Origin: Thermoguttaceae bacterium
Lineage (GTDB): Bacteria > Planctomycetota > Planctomycetia > Pirellulales > Thermoguttaceae
Assembly (NCBI GenBank): GCA_025060325.1
Contig: JANXBW010000037.1
Location: 1 to 37,179, forward strand
Length of the DNA stretch: 37,179 nucleotides
Direction: 5' to 3'
Made by a program: the position numbers and the translations under genes
Shown here: positions 1 to 9,085 of the stretch, piece after piece
Layout: each line of letters starts with the position of its first letter
Position numbering within the stretch: position 1 is the first letter of the stretch
Notes under the pieces: model-generated
Databases searched by the model: none
The model's input: the letters and a program-made list of their open reading frames with translations, nothing else
Told to the model about the DNA's origin: nothing

Positions 1-29
1 CCGGCAGATGCTGCGGCTAGGAGGCAGGC

Positions 30-520
30 AAAGACCCCCGGCCCACGGCGGCGATCGTGGACAGCCAATCGCTGAAAACGACGGCCGTGGGCGGTAGGGA
101 ACAGAGCTTTGGTGCCGCCAAGAAGGTCAAAGGCCGGAAGCGTCATCTGGTGGTGGACACGCTGGGGTTGGCATGGGCGGTGGTGGTCGATGCGGCCAGC
201 ATGCAGGATCAGCTGGGAGCCTGGCAAGTGTTCGGTCGGCTGGTGGGGATCTGTCCGGGGCTGGAGATAGTGTTTGGGGAGGCAAGCCTGCCGGCGGGAG
301 CGACTGGTTGAGCCCGTGCGGCAGCCGTTTTGGGTGGCTGGGGCAGGCCATCCTTCGCCCAGTGCGTTTGGGCCGGTTTGAGGTCCTGCCCAAACGGTGG
401 ATTGTAAAGCGGACCTTCGCCTGGCTGAGTCCCTCTCTCCCTCCTCGATCTGACTACCCGCCCAATCCCCTGCCGCAGCGAAGCCGCGATGACGGTCATC
501 CCGCCCGAACCCGTGAGGAA
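30..520 (+). pseudogene. Decayed IS5-family transposase (remnant)
   Basis: This is a remnant of an IS5-like DDE transposase broken by several frameshifts. One frame (about 30-310) reads PTAAIVDSQSLKTT followed by KKVKGRKRHLVVDTLG, the hallmark block around the first catalytic Asp in this family. The match then jumps to another frame at about 374-424, reading FEVLPKRWIVKRTFAWL, the conserved block around the catalytic Glu. It shifts again near 490 to SEAAMTVI, resembling the family's C-terminal SEAMI segment. An in-frame stop at 18-20 shows that the upstream part is also damaged. No terminal inverted repeats or target duplication could be recognised, and the 5' part lies outside the window. 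It cannot encode an active enzyme. The family call is firm; the exact IS subgroup is not. Confidence 0.8.
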
Positions 521-832
521 CCCTTGACCCCCTGCACCAGCAAGGGAGTTCGCAGCAGCGAGGCGATGATCCTGATTGCCGAGAGTGACCTCATGCCCCG
601 CCGCCTTGCCCACTCAAAATCCCCCGCAAAACCAGTTTGAAGACAGTCTCTAAGAAGGCCAAGTCATTTGGCGCACCAAGTCCCGGCGCGGGGACATTTG
701 CGGGAAGCCCAAGCGGCGATGGTTCAGACATGGTTCCACCGGCTCGGGCAGCGGGCCGGGCCGTCTGATAATGCAATCACCGTCGACTGCGCCGAGGGAA
801 GTCAGTTTTGGAAAGGCAACTTGTCCCCGGCC
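521..832. other. Gene-poor stretch between transposase remnant and moxR
   Basis: No convincing gene is seen. Short open frames on both strands lack a ribosome binding site and have no recognisable motif. The stretch could hold the far end of the decayed element and the 3' flank of the MoxR gene, whose usual partner genes would be expected here. Confidence 0.4.
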
Positions 833-1804
833 CTATCTTGTTCCTTGCGGCGGGGAGAGAACAGGCACTGGGATTTCCGCCAAGATTTCCTCGAGAATGG
901 CGGCGGCTGTGCGCTTTCGCAGCCGGCTTTCTGGCCGGAGAATCAACCGGTGGTTAAGCACCGGGATGGCCACCCGCTTGACATCATCGGGTAGGACAAA
1001 GTTTCGACCGGCGATGGCGGCCACGGCTTGAGCCGCCCGAAAAAGCGCGATCGTGCCTCGCGGACTTGCCCCCAGGGCTAGCTCCTCCCATTGGCGTGTC
1101 TTGTGGACGATATCGGTGATGTAGCGCCGCACTTTTTCGTCGACATAGACGGCCCGGGTGGCTTGCTGAGCGGCAAGGAGTTCTGCTGGGCTCACCACCG
1201 GGCGAATGTCTTCGATAGGATGCGATCGTTCCAGAAGCTCAAGCATCCGCAACTCTTCTTCCGGCGTTGGGTAGCCGAGGCTAAAGCGCATAAAAAACCG
1301 GTCAAGCTGCGCTTCCGGAAGGGGGAAAGTTCCCTCGTGATCAATCGGGTTTTGGGTAGCGATGACCAGAAAGGGCCGAGATAAGTTGTAGCTTACTCCG
1401 TCAACAGTTACCCGGCCTTCAGCCATGGCCTCAAGCAGCGCCGCCTGTGTCCGCGGCGTTGCCCGATTAATTTCGTCAACAAGGAGAACCTGAGTAAACA
1501 CCGGACCGGGGCGGAATTCAAATTCGGTGGTCTTTTGATTAAACACGGAGACGCCGGTGATGTCCGTCGGCAAAAGATCCGGTGTGCATTGGATTCGCTT
1601 GAAGTCGCAGCCAACACTCTGGGCAAGCGCCCGGGCAAGCATCGTCTTCGCGACGCCCGGGACATCCTCCAAAAGCACGTGCCCTTCGCAAAACCATGAG
1701 ACAATCGACAAGATAATCTGCCGGCGCTTTCCCACGATGACGCGTTCCACATTGGCAATGATTCGTTTTGCCACGCCGGCAATGTCGACGGAAGTAGCCT
1801 CCAT
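833..1804 (-). CDS. MoxR-family AAA+ ATPase
   Basis: This is a cytoplasmic AAA+ ATPase of the MoxR group, about 323 aa, near the usual family length. MoxR proteins act as chaperone-like ATPases, commonly with VWA/DUF58 proteins. The Walker A region at residues 45-54 reads EDVPGVAKT; the Ala replaces the canonical Gly of GxGKT, a variant I associate with planctomycete MoxR proteins. Walker B is LLVDEINRA (Asp110, Glu111). The sensor segment ATQNPIDHEGTFPLPEAQLDRF and the ASPRG sensor-2 motif are intact. The start at 1804 is preferred because GGGAG lies 5 bases upstream; a GTG at 1867 would add 21 unconserved-looking residues. It is an orphan: the usual DUF58/VWA/transglutaminase partners are absent, and a transposase remnant lies downstream. 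Confidence 0.93.
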   Translation of the reverse strand: MEATSVDIAGVAKRIIANVERVIVGKRRQIILSIVSWFCEGHVLLEDVPGVAKTMLARALAQSVGCDFKRIQCTPDLLPTDITGVSVFNQKTTEFEFRPGPVFTQVLLVDEINRATPRTQAALLEAMAEGRVTVDGVSYNLSRPFLVIATQNPIDHEGTFPLPEAQLDRFFMRFSLGYPTPEEELRMLELLERSHPIEDIRPVVSPAELLAAQQATRAVYVDEKVRRYITDIVHKTRQWEELALGASPRGTIALFRAAQAVAAIAGRNFVLPDDVKRVAIPVLNHRLILRPESRLRKRTAAAILEEILAEIPVPVLSPPQGTR

Positions 1805-1990
1805 AGATGCTCCCGTTACTGGATGAATTGGCCCCCGTTCGGGGAGCTTAAGTTGCGTCGGCAGCACTTTTCCTTACGCCCGCCCTGCCTGTTTTTAAAC
1901 CGGTTGCCTAACCACGGGGCCAGCTCGTAAGCAAAATCTAAGCTCAGATCGCCCGTGTCCGGCGGCCTGCCGACGCAGTTTGCTTAAAGT

Positions 1991-3517
1991 TTACTCACCG
2001 GAACCACGGACCGGCGGCTCCTGCGCTTTGTCGACTCCGTACACTTTTCGCAGCCGCTCAAGCTCGGCGAGCAATTCCCTTTTTACGTCGGCATAGGCTG
2101 GGTCATCGTAAACACTGCGCAGCTCGTCTGGATCCTTTTCCAGGTCGAAAAGTTCCCACTCGTTGATCAAATAGTAGTGGATGAGCTTATAGCGGGCAGT
2201 CCGGACACCTTCGTGGCGCTGGACATCGTGTACTGCCGGATATTCATAGTAGCGATAGTAAATCGACTGACGCCAGTCGGCCGGCCGCTGGCCCCGCAAA
2301 AGTGGGACCAAGCTTCGGCCCTGCATCTCGGCTGGCAGGGGGACGCCGGCAATTTCCAGAAACGTGGGCGCAAAATCAAGATTTTGTACCAAGTCCCAGT
2401 TGACACTCCCCGGCGAGACTACCCCCGGCCAGCGGACGATAAGAGGCATCCGCAGGGATTCTTCGTACATCCATCGCTTGTCGTACCATCCGTGATCGCC
2501 GAGGAAAAACCCCTGATCGGAGCTGTAAATGACCACCGTGTTCTGCGCCAGGCCGGTGCGGTCAAGGTACTCCAGGACCCGACCAAGATTGTCGTCGATG
2601 GCCGCCACACACCGCAGATAATCTTTGATATAGCGTTGATACTTCCAGCGGACCAGTTCTTCGCCTTGTAAACCGGCTGCACGGAAAGCCTGGTTTTCTT
2701 TGCGGTAGGCCTCCTCAATCATCTGTCGTTGCTTTTCCGTGAGGTTCTTGGGCAAGGTGAACTTAAGGTCAAGATCGGTCATGTGATTGGCAATTGTCAT
2801 TGTGGTTTTGGCAGCTGCTGAAGTCCGGCCGCGGTAGTCGTCGAAAAGGGTGGTGGGCTCGGGGATGAAGGTATCTTTGTACAGGTTAAGCTGTTTTGGC
2901 CCGGGAAGCCACTCCCGGTGCGGAGCCTTGTGATGGTAAGCAAGGAAGAAAGGCCGAGACCTGTCGCGGTGTTTTTCCAACCATTCCAGCACAAGGTCAG
3001 TGATGACATCCGTGGTATAACCCTCGATCGTGATCACGCCCTGGGGCGTGCGAAATCGCGGGTTGTAATACGGTCCCTGCCCGATCAGGACTCGCCAATA
3101 GTCAAACATCACCGGGTCGGATTGCAAATGCCACTTGCCCACAATGGCTGTTTGGTAACCTGCTTGCTTAAGCAAGTGGACGAAAGTCTGCTGGTTGATA
3201 TCGAAAGGCTCGGAATTGGTCAACACCCCGTTAAGATGCGAATGCTTGCCGGTGAGGATCACCGCCCGGCTGGGGGCACAAATAGAGTTGGTGACAAAGC
3301 AATTGCGAAAGAGCATACCCTCCCGCGCTAGCCGGTCGATATTCGGCGTGCTGTTAATCCGTGAGCCATAGGCACTAATGGCATGGGTGGCATGATCGTC
3401 CGCAAAAACAAAGATTATGTTCGGTCGGGTCGGGGGTGCCTCGGCGGCAAACATTTGTCCGGCGGCCACTATCGCTAACAAGACTTGCCCAGTGCGGATC
3501 ATTGCCGAAACCGTCAT
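1991..3517 (-). CDS. Secreted formylglycine-dependent sulfatase
   Basis: This encodes a type I sulfatase of about 508 aa that hydrolyses sulfate esters, probably on a sulfated carbohydrate. An N-terminal signal peptide (hydrophobic residues about 11-24, MFAA before EAPP) predicts export. NIIFVFADD holds the metal-binding Asp40 and Asp41. [12 protein letters not shown] holds Cys80, the residue converted to formylglycine, within the C-x-P-S-R signature. [17 protein letters not shown] carries the second metal-binding Asp and resembles mucin-desulfating and N-acetylglucosamine-6-sulfatase-like members. The C-terminus ([15 protein letters not shown]) matches the usual sulfatase tail. The start was set at 3517 because AAAGGAA lies upstream and a signal peptide follows; the longer frame to 3739 adds 74 unlikely residues. 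It follows the symporter on the same strand after 255 bases. A maturase is not in the window. The substrate is unknown. Confidence 0.93.
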   Translation of the reverse strand: MTVSAMIRTGQVLLAIVAAGQMFAAEAPPTRPNIIFVFADDHATHAISAYGSRINSTPNIDRLAREGMLFRNCFVTNSICAPSRAVILTGKHSHLNGVLTNSEPFDINQQTFVHLLKQAGYQTAIVGKWHLQSDPVMFDYWRVLIGQGPYYNPRFRTPQGVITIEGYTTDVITDLVLEWLEKHRDRSRPFFLAYHHKAPHREWLPGPKQLNLYKDTFIPEPTTLFDDYRGRTSAAAKTTMTIANHMTDLDLKFTLPKNLTEKQRQMIEEAYRKENQAFRAAGLQGEELVRWKYQRYIKDYLRCVAAIDDNLGRVLEYLDRTGLAQNTVVIYSSDQGFFLGDHGWYDKRWMYEESLRMPLIVRWPGVVSPGSVNWDLVQNLDFAPTFLEIAGVPLPAEMQGRSLVPLLRGQRPADWRQSIYYRYYEYPAVHDVQRHEGVRTARYKLIHYYLINEWELFDLEKDPDELRSVYDDPAYADVKRELLAELERLRKVYGVDKAQEPPVRGSGE

Positions 3518-3772
3518 GGCCTTGGTTCCTTTCACTAATGAGCGAGAACGAACGCCACCAACCCAGGCGGCGGGCTCCTTAGCTGATCGCTTTGGCCTTT
3601 TTCCTCTCGCGTGCCAGACCCGCCACGGAAACCGCGATTCTTGCTGGGTAGAAAGTGGCAAGGTTATGTCTTTTTCCGAACAAATCCCCGTGCTGCCGGC
3701 CCGTAGCGGGCAGCAAGTCGGCGTAATTGGGGAGGCCAACCGACTTCAGTATGCGGTGGGTATCGGCCGGCT

Positions 3773-5545
3773 TCAACCAGTAAAGTACAGGTAAGCACCG
3801 ACGATCACCGCAATCACCACAAGCGACGCCAAGACGTCCCAGGCATTCCAGCTTGCCCGGCTTTGCCGCCGCTGCTCCTCTGTGACCGTGGCGAAGGTAA
3901 GGCCTTCGATCTGGGAGGGCGAAGGGGGTGGGGTCAGATAGCTAACCACAATCATCACGCCCAGGGAAATCAGGAATACCAGGAGACTATAGTACTGGAA
4001 ATAAATGTTGTTGATAATCCACAGGATCGAGCCAGGCGTGTATCCGTTTTCAAAGCCGGGCAGCTTTAGGCTCACTGGCGTGTCCACAGCAAGCCGAAGG
4101 ACGCCCAGGGCAAACCCGACGATAAGGGCCGCCAGGCATCCGGCCCCATTGAGCCGCTTCATAAACACCCCGAAGAAAAACACCACAAAGATCGGAGGTG
4201 CCAAGTACGCCTGTACAGACTGCAGATAGTCGTAAAGCCCCCGGGCATTCTGGATGACCGGTATCCACGCGAGGCCGATAAGCACCATGACAGTCGTGGC
4301 GATTCGTCCCATCCACACGAGCTGCCGCTCGCTAGCCTCCGGCCGGAACTTGCGATAGACGTCAATAGTAAACAGTGTGGAACTGGCATTAAAAACACCT
4401 GCCAGAGAGCTCATCAAAGCAGCCAACAAGCCGGCCACGACGACGCCTCGCAGCCCGATCGGCAGCACATGGGCTACCATTAGGGGAAAGGCCGCTTGAC
4501 AGCGATCCGGAATGGCCTTGCCCGCGGGATCCACGAGGTGGCCCAGTGCCGGCACCTTCCCCGAAACTGCAAGGCCATAGCAAATCATCCCAGGGATGAT
4601 GAAGATGAAAACGGGCAGCAACTTCAGGTAGGCAGCAAAGATTGATCCACGGCGGGCTTCCCGCTCGTTAGGTGCTCCGAGTGCTCGCTGCACAATGTAT
4701 TGATCGGTACACCAATACCACAGGCCAATAATGGGAGCACAAAAGAGCATTCCCAACCACGGGTAGTTGGTGTTGAAGTACCAGGCAATTCGCCCTGGTT
4801 CTTTCACAGGGGCCCACGTGCCTTCCATGCCAGGTGGGACCAAGGGCTTCCAAAGGTTGAACATCTCCGAGGGGACAATCCGGCGAAATTCTCCCCAACC
4901 GCCAATTTCAATAAGACCAAAGATCGTTACAAGGGTAGAACCGACGATGAGGATGATCGTCTGGACGGCCTCGGTGTAAGCGACAGCCCGCAGCCCTCCG
5001 AGTACCGTGTACAAGCCCGTAAGCAGAATAACGACAACCGACCCTACCCAAAAGCTATCTAGGACAAAGCCTCCTAAGTCCACCTGGACCTCGGGGAGTA
5101 ACGTACTAAAGACAATTCCTCCAGCGAAAATCCCCACTGCAATCTTGGTTAAAATGTATGCAAACAATGAGATAATCGACAGTACCCATCGTGCCGTCGC
5201 GTTGTACCGTTTTTCCAAAAACTCCGGCATCGTAAACACCCGGGATCGGGCATAAAAGGGAATCATCACCCAGGCCAGCACTAGTAAACACCAGGCGTGG
5301 AGCTCGTAGTGAGCCATGGCCACACCGTCCGTGCATCCAGAGCCAGCCAGGCCTACAAGATGTTCCGAGCCGATGTTGGAAGAAAAGATCGACGCACCGA
5401 CAATAAGCCAGCCCAGATTTCGGCCGGCCAAAAAATAATCGTCGGCCGTCTCTTTTCCTTTAAGAATCACCCACCAGGCAATGGCCAACAGAAGCGCGAA
5501 ATAACCTGCGATCACAAGCCAGTCGATGGTTCCCAGTGTGCTCAT
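3773..5545 (-). CDS. Sodium/solute symporter (SSS family, SGLT-like)
   Basis: This is an inner-membrane transporter of the solute:sodium symporter family, 590 aa, with many hydrophobic segments consistent with about 14 helices. The N-terminal helix (IDWLVIAGYFALLLAIAWW) is followed by KGKETADDYFLAGRNLGW and by SSNIGSEHLVGLAGSG, the conserved SGLT-like block where substrate and sodium bind. TMPEFLEKRYN and the RALGAPNEREARRG loop are also typical of sugar-transporting members. The start has a strong GGGGAGG site 5 bases upstream. It lies directly upstream of the sulfatase on the same strand, so it may import the desulfated sugar released outside the cell. Galactose/glucose-type substrates are likely by family, but the actual solute cannot be read from sequence. 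Confidence 0.93.
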   Translation of the reverse strand: MSTLGTIDWLVIAGYFALLLAIAWWVILKGKETADDYFLAGRNLGWLIVGASIFSSNIGSEHLVGLAGSGCTDGVAMAHYELHAWCLLVLAWVMIPFYARSRVFTMPEFLEKRYNATARWVLSIISLFAYILTKIAVGIFAGGIVFSTLLPEVQVDLGGFVLDSFWVGSVVVILLTGLYTVLGGLRAVAYTEAVQTIILIVGSTLVTIFGLIEIGGWGEFRRIVPSEMFNLWKPLVPPGMEGTWAPVKEPGRIAWYFNTNYPWLGMLFCAPIIGLWYWCTDQYIVQRALGAPNEREARRGSIFAAYLKLLPVFIFIIPGMICYGLAVSGKVPALGHLVDPAGKAIPDRCQAAFPLMVAHVLPIGLRGVVVAGLLAALMSSLAGVFNASSTLFTIDVYRKFRPEASERQLVWMGRIATTVMVLIGLAWIPVIQNARGLYDYLQSVQAYLAPPIFVVFFFGVFMKRLNGAGCLAALIVGFALGVLRLAVDTPVSLKLPGFENGYTPGSILWIINNIYFQYYSLLVFLISLGVMIVVSYLTPPPSPSQIEGLTFATVTEEQRRQSRASWNAWDVLASLVVIAVIVGAYLYFTG

Positions 5546-6512
5546 CAGTACCTCCCCAGATGTGACACTTGACGATTGATGAAATCAGCCTTTATTGACA
5601 GCGGGGCAACCGTAGTTGGGATTCGAACAAGATGGGTTCTGGAAAGCTTGGCTTGAGTGTTAGCTGCACTTGTTGGCGTGTTGCAGCTTCCCCACTTTGG
5701 CCAAGAAGTTTTTCCGAGTCCTGCCGGCCTTCCCCACCGCCAATTCCTGTGGGAAGATTTCCCGACAAATCGCTTAAGGTCGGGCCGAGACTTTCGATCC
5801 CGCGGGAAGTCGGGGCAGGAGCTTGCCGGCCGGGACGCGCCAGGAAAGTAGCCTAAGATATTAATCAGGAACCTTAAACGCATAAAGCCGGTCCCGCATT
5901 CCAAGGGCCGGGAGCTTAAAGGTTTCTCGTTGGCTGCCACCCCGGCTGGCTTCTCATGAAGTGGTCAACAAGAAGGAAGCTTCGTGGGAGGAGCTCTTTC
6001 ACCGGAAGGTTGGGGGCGGTTTGGGGGAGGGGGTGGGTTTTCGTTCGGGAGTTCCTCTATCGGACTTTTTGTCCGTAACGCGGGGACCGGAGGGGAGCAC
6101 TCCCCGGCAATCGGGCCACTGCGGCTGGAAGCGTCTCGGCTCGTGCAGTAGCCTTCATAGCGGGGTTGTGGCCGGCGAAAGGCGACAAGAGGGAAGCTGC
6201 CCTGTATCAGTCGCCCGGCTTCGTTTCGGCCAGCTGGGGGCCGGCGTGTCAGTAGGTTTACAGGCCCAATGGGTGTCATAAGGATTCCGGAGAGGCGGCG
6301 GGGAAGTTTGGCCGGCCAGTGAAGGGGCCCTCGCAGCATGTTTGTTTGCATAGCAGAAAAGCCTCAGTTAACGGTCTGGACGATTCGATCCCATTTCGTC
6401 GTTGGAGGCCCGCAAGGCGGTAGTCGCCGAATGTACCGGCCGGGGCGAAAGCACCGTGAGGAGCGGGATTGCGGTTGCCGACAAGTGGCCGATGGCTGAC
6501 CGGACCCATTAG
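5546..6512. other. Intergenic region between divergent symporter and ABC genes
   Basis: No gene is supported in this 967-base divergent region. It should contain the symporter promoter (minus strand) and the ABC ATPase promoter (plus strand), but no clear -35/-10 pair was recognised. Open frames here have a skewed composition with no motif. A GATTCGAAC string near 5620 resembles a tRNA T-loop, but the flanking stems do not pair. Confidence 0.4.
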
Positions 6513-7193
6513 ATGACCAGTGGAGATCGGTCCCTTCTATCTGTGCGAGAAGTGAGTGTCATCTTTTGGCGGAAGCACGGCCCGGTTCGTGCTTTGGCCG
6601 AGGTGTCGTTAGAGATTAAGCCTGGCGAGTTTGTCGCTCTGGTCGGTTCAAGCGGATCCGGCAAATCCCTTCTTGCCCGAGTGGCCGCCGGGGAGCTCGC
6701 TCCAAGCGCCGGGAACGTGCTCTTCGATGGTCTGGACATTTATGAGCGGCGGCGAGACTTCCGGGCGCAGATCCGGACCTGTCGGCTGGCATTCATGCCG
6801 CAGCTACCCGACTTTTGCCATCGGGGCGATCTTCTAGCGCATGTGCTCAAGGGTTTGCCCTCGCGAATGCACGTGGTCGCCCGCGAACGCGCCGAGCGGT
6901 TGCTAGAGGAGCTCGGGCTGGGGCCGAAAGTCCATTTGGAGCCGAGGGAACTCAGCGCGGGGGAATTGCAACGGCTGGCCCTTGTACGGGCACTTGCTCC
7001 AAAACCGGAACTAGCAATCTTGGACAATCCGACGGCCCAGCTTGATGATCACTATGCCAGTAAAGTCGCTGAAATTCTAAAAGATTTTCATTTGCGGGGT
7101 GGTGCGGTACTGCTTGTGTCGAATGACCAAAGGCTTCGAAAGATGGCCGGCCGAATTTATCGCCTCGAAAATGGTGTCATGTCACCGATCTAA
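6513..7193 (+). CDS. Orphan ABC-type ATP-binding protein lacking catalytic Glu and H-loop His
   Basis: This is a 226-aa nucleotide-binding domain of the LolD/MacB/FtsE-like size class. Walker A is intact (GSSGSGKS, residues 45-52), the Q-loop Gln97 is present (FMPQ), and the signature LSAGELQR is intact (148-155). Two catalytic positions are changed. The residue after the Walker B Asp171 is Asn172 (LAILDNPTAQLD), where active ATPases have Glu. The H-loop reads LLVSND, with Asn204 where His is expected. Both Asn codons (aat) were checked in the nucleotide sequence. ATP binding looks possible; efficient hydrolysis does not. No permease gene is nearby. An in-frame TAG immediately precedes the ATG, so the start cannot move upstream, and no clear ribosome binding site is present. 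Confidence 0.88.
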   Translation: MTSGDRSLLSVREVSVIFWRKHGPVRALAEVSLEIKPGEFVALVGSSGSGKSLLARVAAGELAPSAGNVLFDGLDIYERRRDFRAQIRTCRLAFMPQLPDFCHRGDLLAHVLKGLPSRMHVVARERAERLLEELGLGPKVHLEPRELSAGELQRLALVRALAPKPELAILDNPTAQLDDHYASKVAEILKDFHLRGGAVLLVSNDQRLRKMAGRIYRLENGVMSPI

Positions 7194-7253
7194 AAGGGGA
7201 TCCGGGCAAATCGCGAATAAATGTTTCTTCTCCGCAGATTAAGCCCCTTTTTT
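7192..7253 (+). terminator. Possible intrinsic terminator after the ABC gene
   Basis: AAAAGGGG at 7192-7199 pairs with CCCCTTTT at 7244-7251, and the T-run continues to 7253. The stem is perfect, but the loop is long (44 bases), so efficiency is uncertain. It begins at the stop codon of the ABC gene. Confidence 0.5.
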
Positions 7254-8302
7254 GACGCCGAGTTGGCAGCGAGCCTGGTCGGGTCGTGAAAAGTGCTCAA
7301 CAGGTGGTCTATTCCCGGCCGAGGCTCATTAGGGCAGCAGGTTTAAGTGGGGCAGTTTCGTCCTTCCGACTGCGGAAATCGGTTCGCAGGGGGCCCGCAA
7401 AAACTGCGGGATTTGGGCCAGACTTTCCCGTGAACATGACAAATTAGATTGTCTTTGTGCACTTTCGGCGAACCCAACGGCGGTTGCTGGGCCTTTGGCT
7501 GATGTTGCACCTCAGCTTTCGCCCAGAGCTTTAGGGTACCGCAGCCGGGTCTTTGCTCCAAAGCCGGGGGGCTATTCCCAGAGGGGGGCTGCTAGCTTGA
7601 AATCGTTGGTACTCTGGGAGAAACTGAAAAGATGAGGGCAGTCTCAGACGGTTGCCCAATATAGTGATCCCGCCTACCCCTGGTGATAATTCGCTAACGT
7701 CCCCGCGGGTGCACTTTTTAGAAAAGCTTGACCCCAGCCACCCTAATTGGGACATTGCCGCTCCGGTCCGTTTGAGGCTTTGAGCTCCGTATAAAGTTGA
7801 GGTCCCGGGGCCCCCTTAGGCGTGCTTTTTTGGCAGGATTGGCAGCCTAGATCAGAGCCTGCTGTGCAGGACCGCGTGCAGTTTCGAGCTTTCTGCGGTA
7901 CCTCTTCGCTAGCTTAGGCAAGGCCGAGGCGGCATCGGGTACCGACCAACCGAATAAACCCTCCAAAGGGCGAGCTTGGTTCATAACGTTGTTCTCGCGG
8001 TTGAGCTTTCGCCGAAGACACTTTGGTCCGAAGTACAAAGTGGTCGATTGGCTATTGGAACATTAACTGAAGGACTCAGCCGACGCTTTTCGTGTTAAAG
8101 ACATTAAGGCAGCCAAGTTAGCGGAGATCGGCAAAAAGGAGAGGCAGGGCTAGCTCGGGGCCGGGATCGGTTTCGGTCACCGTTGAGACTGGTGATTTGT
8201 CCCAGGGAGAGCGCCACGAATTTCCAGAAAGCAAGAGAGATTGTCCGGGCCAGTGGTGTTCGCCGCAGGCACAGAGTGCTTGCGCGACCGGCTCCAGAGC
8301 TG
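7254..8302. other. Gene-poor region upstream of the response regulator
   Basis: No gene is supported in about 1 kb. A 63-codon minus-strand frame at 7847-8038 has a somewhat protein-like basic C-terminus (LPKLAKRYRRKLE) but no ribosome binding site or family match I recognise; it is more likely chance or a relic. Confidence 0.35.
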
Positions 8303-8311
8303 TGTTAGAAT
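8303..8311 (+). promoter_or_regulatory. Predicted extended -10 promoter for the response regulator
   Basis: TGTTAGAAT is a TG-n-TAGAAT extended -10 element about 125 bases before the response regulator start. A TTGCGC at 8280-8285 is a weak -35 at a long 20-base spacing. The same TAGAAT box occurs before the Gfo/Idh gene at 21572. Confidence 0.4.
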
Positions 8312-8434
8312 TCGCAAAACAGCCGTAGATATCGCGGGGAGAAGTGCCGTTCCTGGGATTTCCCGGCCAAGGGTGTGCGATCTCATCCGCGGTATCCACA
8401 ACCCAACAGCTCAAAGTTGGAATGCGGAGGCGTG

Positions 8435-8881
8435 ATGATGGCAGAGAAAAAACCTGAACCCACTGCTGTGGCTCTTCAGGAGGCTGAAGCTCAGCGGAAA
8501 AAACGGATTTTGCTCGTCGACGACGATCCGGATATTGTCGAGGCGATTCGCGCGGCGCTTGAGGCCAACGGTTACGAGATCCTCATCGCCCGGGATGGCA
8601 ATCAGGGCTTGGTGCTTGCGGAGACCGAAAATCCCGACTTGGTCATCCTGGACATGATGATGCCCAAGCGAAGCGGCTTCTTAGTGTTGGAGCGCCTGCG
8701 GCGGACCCGCCGTGTCCCGTTGCGAATTATCATGATCACCGCCAACGAGGGGAGCCGGCACAAGGCTTATGCGGAGATGCTCGGTGTTGACGACTATATC
8801 CGGAAACCCTTCGCAATGGACCGGCTCATTGAAAGCGTGAACCGGCTTCTGGGCAGGAAAGTCGAGCAAGACCAGGAGTAG
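8435..8881 (+). CDS. Single-domain response regulator (receiver domain)
   Basis: This is a stand-alone CheY-like receiver protein of 148 aa, with a 23-residue charged N-terminal lead and no output domain. All phosphotransfer residues are present: the acidic pair in LLVDDDPD (Asp30, Asp31), phosphoacceptor Asp73 in LVILDMMMPKRSG, Thr102 in MITAN, and Lys124 in IRKPF. It should be phosphorylated by a histidine kinase and signal through protein contacts. GGAGG at 8426-8430 lies 4 bases before the first ATG (8435) and 7 bases before the second (8438), so either may be used. The longer frame from 8375 lacks such a site. No kinase gene is adjacent. The next gene downstream is the DUF1080 lipoprotein, 204 bases away; a shared transcript is possible but not shown. 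Confidence 0.93.
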   Translation: MMAEKKPEPTAVALQEAEAQRKKRILLVDDDPDIVEAIRAALEANGYEILIARDGNQGLVLAETENPDLVILDMMMPKRSGFLVLERLRRTRRVPLRIIMITANEGSRHKAYAEMLGVDDYIRKPFAMDRLIESVNRLLGRKVEQDQE

Positions 8882-9085
8882 ATCCGGTCGCGGATTAGCG
8901 GCTCTCAGCTTGCTGTAAGCGGCTTGCGATTGCGGGAATAAGCCAAGCGACCTTTTGGCCGGCGCGGATCACGCATCAGCATGCGTTTGGTGGCCGGCTT
9001 AATTTATTTATGTAGGCACTGTAAGGTATTTGAGCAAAAGATCACTCCCGTGACTTTGTTGACAAAATCCCAAGGGAGCAAGCCC

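Noticed and set aside
5600-5640. GATTCGAAC string resembling a tRNA T-loop
   Set aside because: The flanking bases do not form a T-stem, and no acceptor, D or anticodon arm can be drawn.
5545-5940. 131-codon minus-strand frame upstream of the symporter
   Set aside because: Basic, low-complexity composition and no motif; it runs into the symporter's start region and looks like chance.
8241-8435. 64-codon plus-strand frame ending at the response regulator start
   Set aside because: It overlaps the predicted promoter, has no ribosome binding site and no motif.
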